Notes under the pieces: model-generated | The model's input: only the letters and a program-made list of their open reading frames with translations | Told to the model about the DNA's origin: nothing | Databases searched by the model: none | Assembly (NCBI GenBank): GCA_902779135.1 | Contig: CACZAR010000021.1 | Span: 1-42,302 of the forward strand | Reading direction: 5' to 3' | Source of the DNA: an uncultured Coriobacteriaceae bacterium | GTDB lineage: Bacteria; Actinomycetota; Coriobacteriia; Coriobacteriales; Eggerthellaceae | DNA length: 42,302 nt | Part shown: piece after piece, positions 39,815 to 42,302 of the stretch | Numbering within the stretch: the first letter of the stretch is position 1 | How the letters are laid out: every line of letters begins with the position of its first letter | Program-made: the position numbers and the translations under genes

Positions 39815-40483
39815 TCAATGGTATTCGGTCCTGTCGGCGCCATCGTGCACGATGGCCTCGTCATCCGAAATGCCCATGATGCCGCATATCGACATGACTG
39901 GACGCACCGTGTACTCTCCCGTGATGGACATCCCGATTTGCGAGACGTCGAGGCGTTCGAGCAACGTCTTCTGCAGCTGCATCTCGAGACCCTCTTCACC
40001 GGGTATCCAACCCCTGCCAGCGAACCGTCCGTTATCATGCGCTGCATCGGCGATTGCGCACTTGATCCAGCGGTGAGCCGCTATGGCGTAGCCTCCACCC
40101 CAAGCGTTGTAGAACATGCCGCCTATCAAATCGTCCTCATCGGCTGCTGCAGCTGACACCTCTTCGTATCCGTGAGCGCAAACGGCATAGAACACCACTT
40201 CGTCTGCACGATGGAGCAAGTCTGCAAGCACCTGGCTTTTCAAAACTGCACCACCTTCAAGGTGGATTTCGTCTCCGCTTCTGCTCTCGATGGGAAAACT
40301 GGCATACATACCTTTGCACTCAAACGTTTCGAGGCATTTCGCATACGTATCCTCGTAGTCTTCCGGAAAGCGCTCCGTGGCATCGTCTTTGCTCATGTGA
40401 AGCGTTGCCAGCGCGAGTTCTTCAACGTCGTTCAGCTGACCGTTGGGGATGGTGTATACGCATGGAGACAATGTTCTAGTCAT
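39815..40483 (-). CDS. Cobalamin-dependent methionine synthase activation-domain protein
   Basis: The 222-residue cytosolic protein resembles the stand-alone AdoMet-binding activation domain of MetH. LLHRADEVVFYAVCAHG is the early helix and strand. The later stretch RGWIPGEEGLEMQLQKTL, then IGMSITGEYTVRPVMSICGIMG, mirrors the R-x-SPGY...Q...IGV-LTES-M-P-KS-SG pattern of the family. Such proteins support reductive reactivation of the corrinoid cofactor. The first half (1-80) is less conserved. The ATG at 40483 follows AAGGGGAAACC; a longer reading to 40645 has no such site. A GATAAT -10-like box lies at 40524-40529 on the minus strand. Proximity to metQNI fits methionine metabolism. Confidence 0.8.
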   Translation of the reverse strand: MTRTLSPCVYTIPNGQLNDVEELALATLHMSKDDATERFPEDYEDTYAKCLETFECKGMYASFPIESRSGDEIHLEGGAVLKSQVLADLLHRADEVVFYAVCAHGYEEVSAAAADEDDLIGGMFYNAWGGGYAIAAHRWIKCAIADAAHDNGRFAGRGWIPGEEGLEMQLQKTLLERLDVSQIGMSITGEYTVRPVMSICGIMGISDDEAIVHDGADRTEYH

Positions 40484-40709
40484 GGTTTCCCCTTGTGATG
40501 AAGGATTTCTGTTTGCTCGTTGCATTATCTCATGGAGGCGCATTTTAAGATTTAGCGACTCTGACGAACTTCGCTTCAAGGCTGAATCATCGGGCGTCTT
40601 TGCATTGTGTGCCAGCATGCATGAAGCAAAGCCGTTCGAAACCATGATCGGTTATCTGATTCTCGTTTTATATTCGATAACTAGAAGCGCAATAAATTGG
40701 ATTATTGGT

Positions 40710-40715
40710 TATAAT
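40710..40715 (+). promoter_or_regulatory. -10 box before the small ORF
   Basis: TATAAT lies 58 bases before the small ORF start in an AT-rich stretch (40660-40720). No good -35 is seen. The rest of the gap 40484-40772 shows only a short GCCC-AGATGC-GGGC fold followed by ATTTTAT (40721-40742). Confidence 0.45.
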
Positions 40716-40772
40716 TAATGAGCCCAGATGCGGGCATTTTATCAGGCTTGTTCGGAATGGAGGGATACTGGT

Positions 40773-40925
40773 ATGGCAATTATGACGATCCTATCGCACG
40801 AGTACAACGAAGAGACCGGTGTTGATGTTTTCGTTGTGAATCCCGGCAACATGACCTGCGAAGTAAAGGTGACTGACGACGGCGTCGAGATGCTCACCGC
40901 AGGCACCCCTTCTCGTTTATCATGA
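40773..40925 (+). CDS. Small hypothetical protein, 50 residues
   Basis: The ATG is preceded by GGAGGG ten bases upstream and a TATAAT box further up, which supports expression. The product is acidic with alternating hydrophobic residues (EVKVTDDGVEML), suggesting a small beta fold. I do not recognise it. It ends 84 bases before the aldo/keto reductase remnant. Confidence 0.5.
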   Translation: MAIMTILSHEYNEETGVDVFVVNPGNMTCEVKVTDDGVEMLTAGTPSRLS

Positions 40926-41009
40926 CCTCAAAAGAACTGCCGTCGCGCCATGGGGGCAGACGTACTTGCCTTTAGCAAGAGAGCGCGTGGAACACGAAAA
41001 GGGGAGCAC

Positions 41010-41063
41010 ATGGAGTATCGGTTGGACAAAAAATCCGGCAACGAGCTATCGGTGCTGGCGTGA
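41010..41063 (+). pseudogene. Aldo/keto reductase, first 17 codons only
   Basis: GGGGAG lies before an ATG that encodes MEYRLDKKSGNELSVLA. This is the conserved N-terminus of ferredoxin-type aldo/keto reductases, which normally continue with L-G-F-G-C-M-R-F. Here the frame is cut by a TGA that is the first triplet of the REP sequence at 41061. The remainder of the gene is absent from the window, so the element interrupted or replaced it. Confidence 0.7.
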
Positions 41064-41116
41064 ACAGGGGACGGGTTAGGTGTTCATTTCTGAACAGGGG
41101 ACGGGTTCGGTGTTCA
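41061..41116 (+). repeat. Two tandem REP copies left of the transposase gene
   Basis: Each 26-base copy starts TGAACAGGGGACGGGTT and ends TGTTCA. The copies lie at 41061-41086 and 41091-41116 and differ at one position. TGAACA/TGTTCA termini are complementary and would pair around a G-rich interior. Confidence 0.9.
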
Positions 41117-41229
41117 CTTGTTTCGTTCTGTTCTATAAGGGATGAGTTTGTTGCCTACTCGTTGCTCGTTACTGAGCCTGTTTGAGTAGTACAATGCAAA
41201 CCCCTATTAGCTCGATTGAAGGGGGTTCC

Positions 41230-41997
41230 ATGCCAAGAACAGCTCGCAAACAAAGTGGATCATCCGTTTATCACATAGTCAATCGAGGTGCTGGTAAACA
41301 GATAATTTTCGAGGACGACGCAGATCGTGCTTTCTTCATGAAGAAGCTGGAAGCTTTGCTTGATGAAGAGGGTGGGACACTGCTCGCATGGTGTCTCATG
41401 GGCAACCATTTCCACCTTCTTGCAACAATTCCCTTCGAACGGCTCAACGAACTCATGCACAGGCTTCAAACGAGCTATGCCGGTTACTTCAACAGGGTTT
41501 ACGGGCATGTTGGAGCGGTGTTCGAGGGCCGTTTCAAGAGCGAACCGGTCGAAACGGACGAATACCTGATGACCGTCGTTCGCTACATTCACGAGAATCC
41601 GCGAAAAGGTGGTGTCTATAACGGGCTCGATTACCCATGGAGTAGCTATCGAGAGTATTGCGGAAAAAAGGGCTATGCGGACACTTCTTTTGTTCTCGAC
41701 GTATTTGGCGGACTAAGCCAGTTCAAGACGTTTCATGACGCCCAGCATCAAGACGAGCGATGTCTCGAAGCGCGCGAAGTGCCGCTCCGTGGTCTAAGCG
41801 ACGAGGATGCGCGATGCATTGCTGATAAGTTGTTGGAAGACGTTGCGGTCGGCTCATTGAAAGGAGCCGACCGGCAAACGCGCGATAAAGCTCTTGCCAT
41901 GCTCAAAGCGAGAGGGTTGAGCGTTAGGCAAATACAGCGTATGACGGGGATTTCACTTGGTGTGATTTCGAAAGCAGGGAAGGAAATGAACACTTAA
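41230..41997 (+). CDS. REP-associated tyrosine transposase (RAYT, Y1/HUH family)
   Basis: The 255-residue enzyme has the HUH motif in CLMGNHFHLLATI and the downstream catalytic-tyrosine region around TSYAGYFNRVYGHVGAVFEGRFKSEPV. VRYIHENPRKGG and YPWSSYREYCG follow, as in the Y1_Tnp/RAYT family. It nicks single-stranded REP DNA and is thought to disperse REP sequences. The C-terminal 60 residues (RGLSVRQIQRMTGISLGVISKAGK) form a helix-turn-helix-like extension. GAAGGGGG stands before the ATG at 41230; an ATG at 41182 lacks a site. The last codons overlap the right-hand REP. Confidence 0.93.
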   Translation: MPRTARKQSGSSVYHIVNRGAGKQIIFEDDADRAFFMKKLEALLDEEGGTLLAWCLMGNHFHLLATIPFERLNELMHRLQTSYAGYFNRVYGHVGAVFEGRFKSEPVETDEYLMTVVRYIHENPRKGGVYNGLDYPWSSYREYCGKKGYADTSFVLDVFGGLSQFKTFHDAQHQDERCLEAREVPLRGLSDEDARCIADKLLEDVAVGSLKGADRQTRDKALAMLKARGLSVRQIQRMTGISLGVISKAGKEMNT

Positions 41998-42012
41998 CCC
42001 GTCCCCTGTTCA
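41987..42012 (-). repeat. Inverted REP copy right of the transposase gene
   Basis: On the minus strand it begins TGAACAGGGGACGGGTT and ends GTGTTCA, matching the left copies in opposite orientation. It contains the transposase stop codon. Confidence 0.9.
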
Positions 42013-42014
42013 TG

Positions 42015-42302
42015 TTAGATTCCCAGCATCTCGCTGTATACGGCAAGTGCGCCGTCAGTCTCGTGGGCGAGAACGCGCTTGGCCAAGACCTTGCCAAGCT
42101 GCACGCCTTCCTGGTCGAAGCTGTTGAGGTTCCAGAGGAAGCCCTGGAACATAATCTTGTTCTCGAAATGCGCGAGGAGCGCTCCCATGGATTCCGGCGT
42201 GAGCCTATCGCCGATGATGATGCTCGACGGCCGTCCGCCATCGAACTTCTTGTTCAGGTCATCGTCGTCCTTGCCGCAGGCGAAGGCGACGATTTGCGCA
42301 GC
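42015..42302 (-). CDS. pgi: Glucose-6-phosphate isomerase, C-terminal part
   Basis: The frame is open from the right window edge to a TAA at 42015, giving 95 residues. They contain FLWNLNSFDQEGVQLGK, the second conserved signature of glucose-6-phosphate isomerase, whose Lys is a catalytic residue. The upstream GGRPSSIIIGDRLTPESMGALLAHFENKI agrees with the family. The enzyme interconverts glucose 6-phosphate and fructose 6-phosphate. The start is outside the window. The transposase REP abuts its 3' end without breaking it. Confidence 0.93.
   Translation of the reverse strand, partial: AAQIVAFACGKDDDDLNKKFDGGRPSSIIIGDRLTPESMGALLAHFENKIMFQGFLWNLNSFDQEGVQLGKVLAKRVLAHETDGALAVYSEMLGI

Larger units (their letters stand above)
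41061..42012 (+). mobile_element. RAYT element: REP repeats flanking a REP-associated transposase
   Basis: Two direct REP copies on the left (41061-41086, 41091-41116) and one inverted copy on the right (41987-42012) bracket a single HUH transposase gene. There is no target duplication or long terminal inverted repeat, as expected of REP-associated tyrosine transposases. The left edge cuts an aldo/keto reductase gene, and the right edge lies two bases from the pgi stop codon. Confidence 0.8.

Noticed and set aside
41182-41229. Earlier ATG as the transposase start
   Set aside because: It lacks a ribosome binding site, while GAAGGGGG precedes the ATG at 41230, where the family homology begins.

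Overview
The window looks like a chromosomal segment of an anaerobic, host-associated actinobacterium of the class Coriobacteriia (Eggerthellales-like; Slackia or Eggerthella relatives are plausible). This rests on moderately high GC, lipoproteins with long Ser/Ala linkers, large arrays of hybrid histidine kinases, a complete fructose PTS and the style of the malQ and metNIQ genes. It is an inference: no rRNA or tRNA gene is present to fix the taxonomy.

Layout. 1-1409: the 3' part of a SEC-C zinc-motif protein. 1410-1633: a gene-free stretch dense in palindromic repeats. 1634-2095: low-molecular-weight protein tyrosine phosphatase. 2144-10323: an unusual block containing a divergent VWA protein, a macro-domain/helix-turn-helix protein, a TIR-TM-SPOR protein, a membrane TrkA/RyR-like protein and a HerA/VirD4-like ATPase. 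Macro, TIR and RyR-like domains are all tied to NAD-derived nucleotides, so this is the best candidate here for an undescribed signalling or defence system. 10449-11108: MarR-type regulator with a His-rich insertion. 11237-16301 (minus strand): the fructose PTS operon fruK-fruA-ptsH-ptsI, with a frame break inside fruA. 16465-18930: malQ fused to what looks like a dead GH13 remnant. 18972-19571: a lipoprotein.

19627-31510 (minus strand): five consecutive signalling genes, read from the right as REC-degenerate GGDEF-EAL, HPt, a BvgS-like kinase with two solute-binding domains, a Cache-type hybrid kinase, and an amino-acid permease fused to a hybrid kinase. Together they form a plausible phosphorelay whose only visible output is c-di-GMP hydrolysis. 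31744-35256 (minus strand): an ECF transporter operon (S, A, broken A, T) behind a T-box riboswitch whose specifier (UGG) and acceptor-pairing bulge (UGGC) both point to tRNA-Trp. 35470-37937: methionine ABC transporter metQ-metN-metI. 37952-39731: an MFS exporter overlapping a broken beta-carbonic anhydrase gene. 39815-40483 (minus strand): a cobalamin-dependent methionine synthase activation-domain protein.

40773-42302: a small ORF, the first 17 codons of an aldo/keto reductase cut off exactly at a REP sequence, a REP-associated transposase (RAYT) flanked by REP copies, and the 3' end of pgi. A further copy of the same REP lies 40 kb away at 1533-1558.

Three conserved genes (fruA, the second ecfA, carbonic anhydrase) each lack an internal segment and change frame at the gap, and a fourth (aldo/keto reductase) is cut short at a repeat. 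This is either real gene decay or an assembly fault and should be settled before any function is assigned to them.
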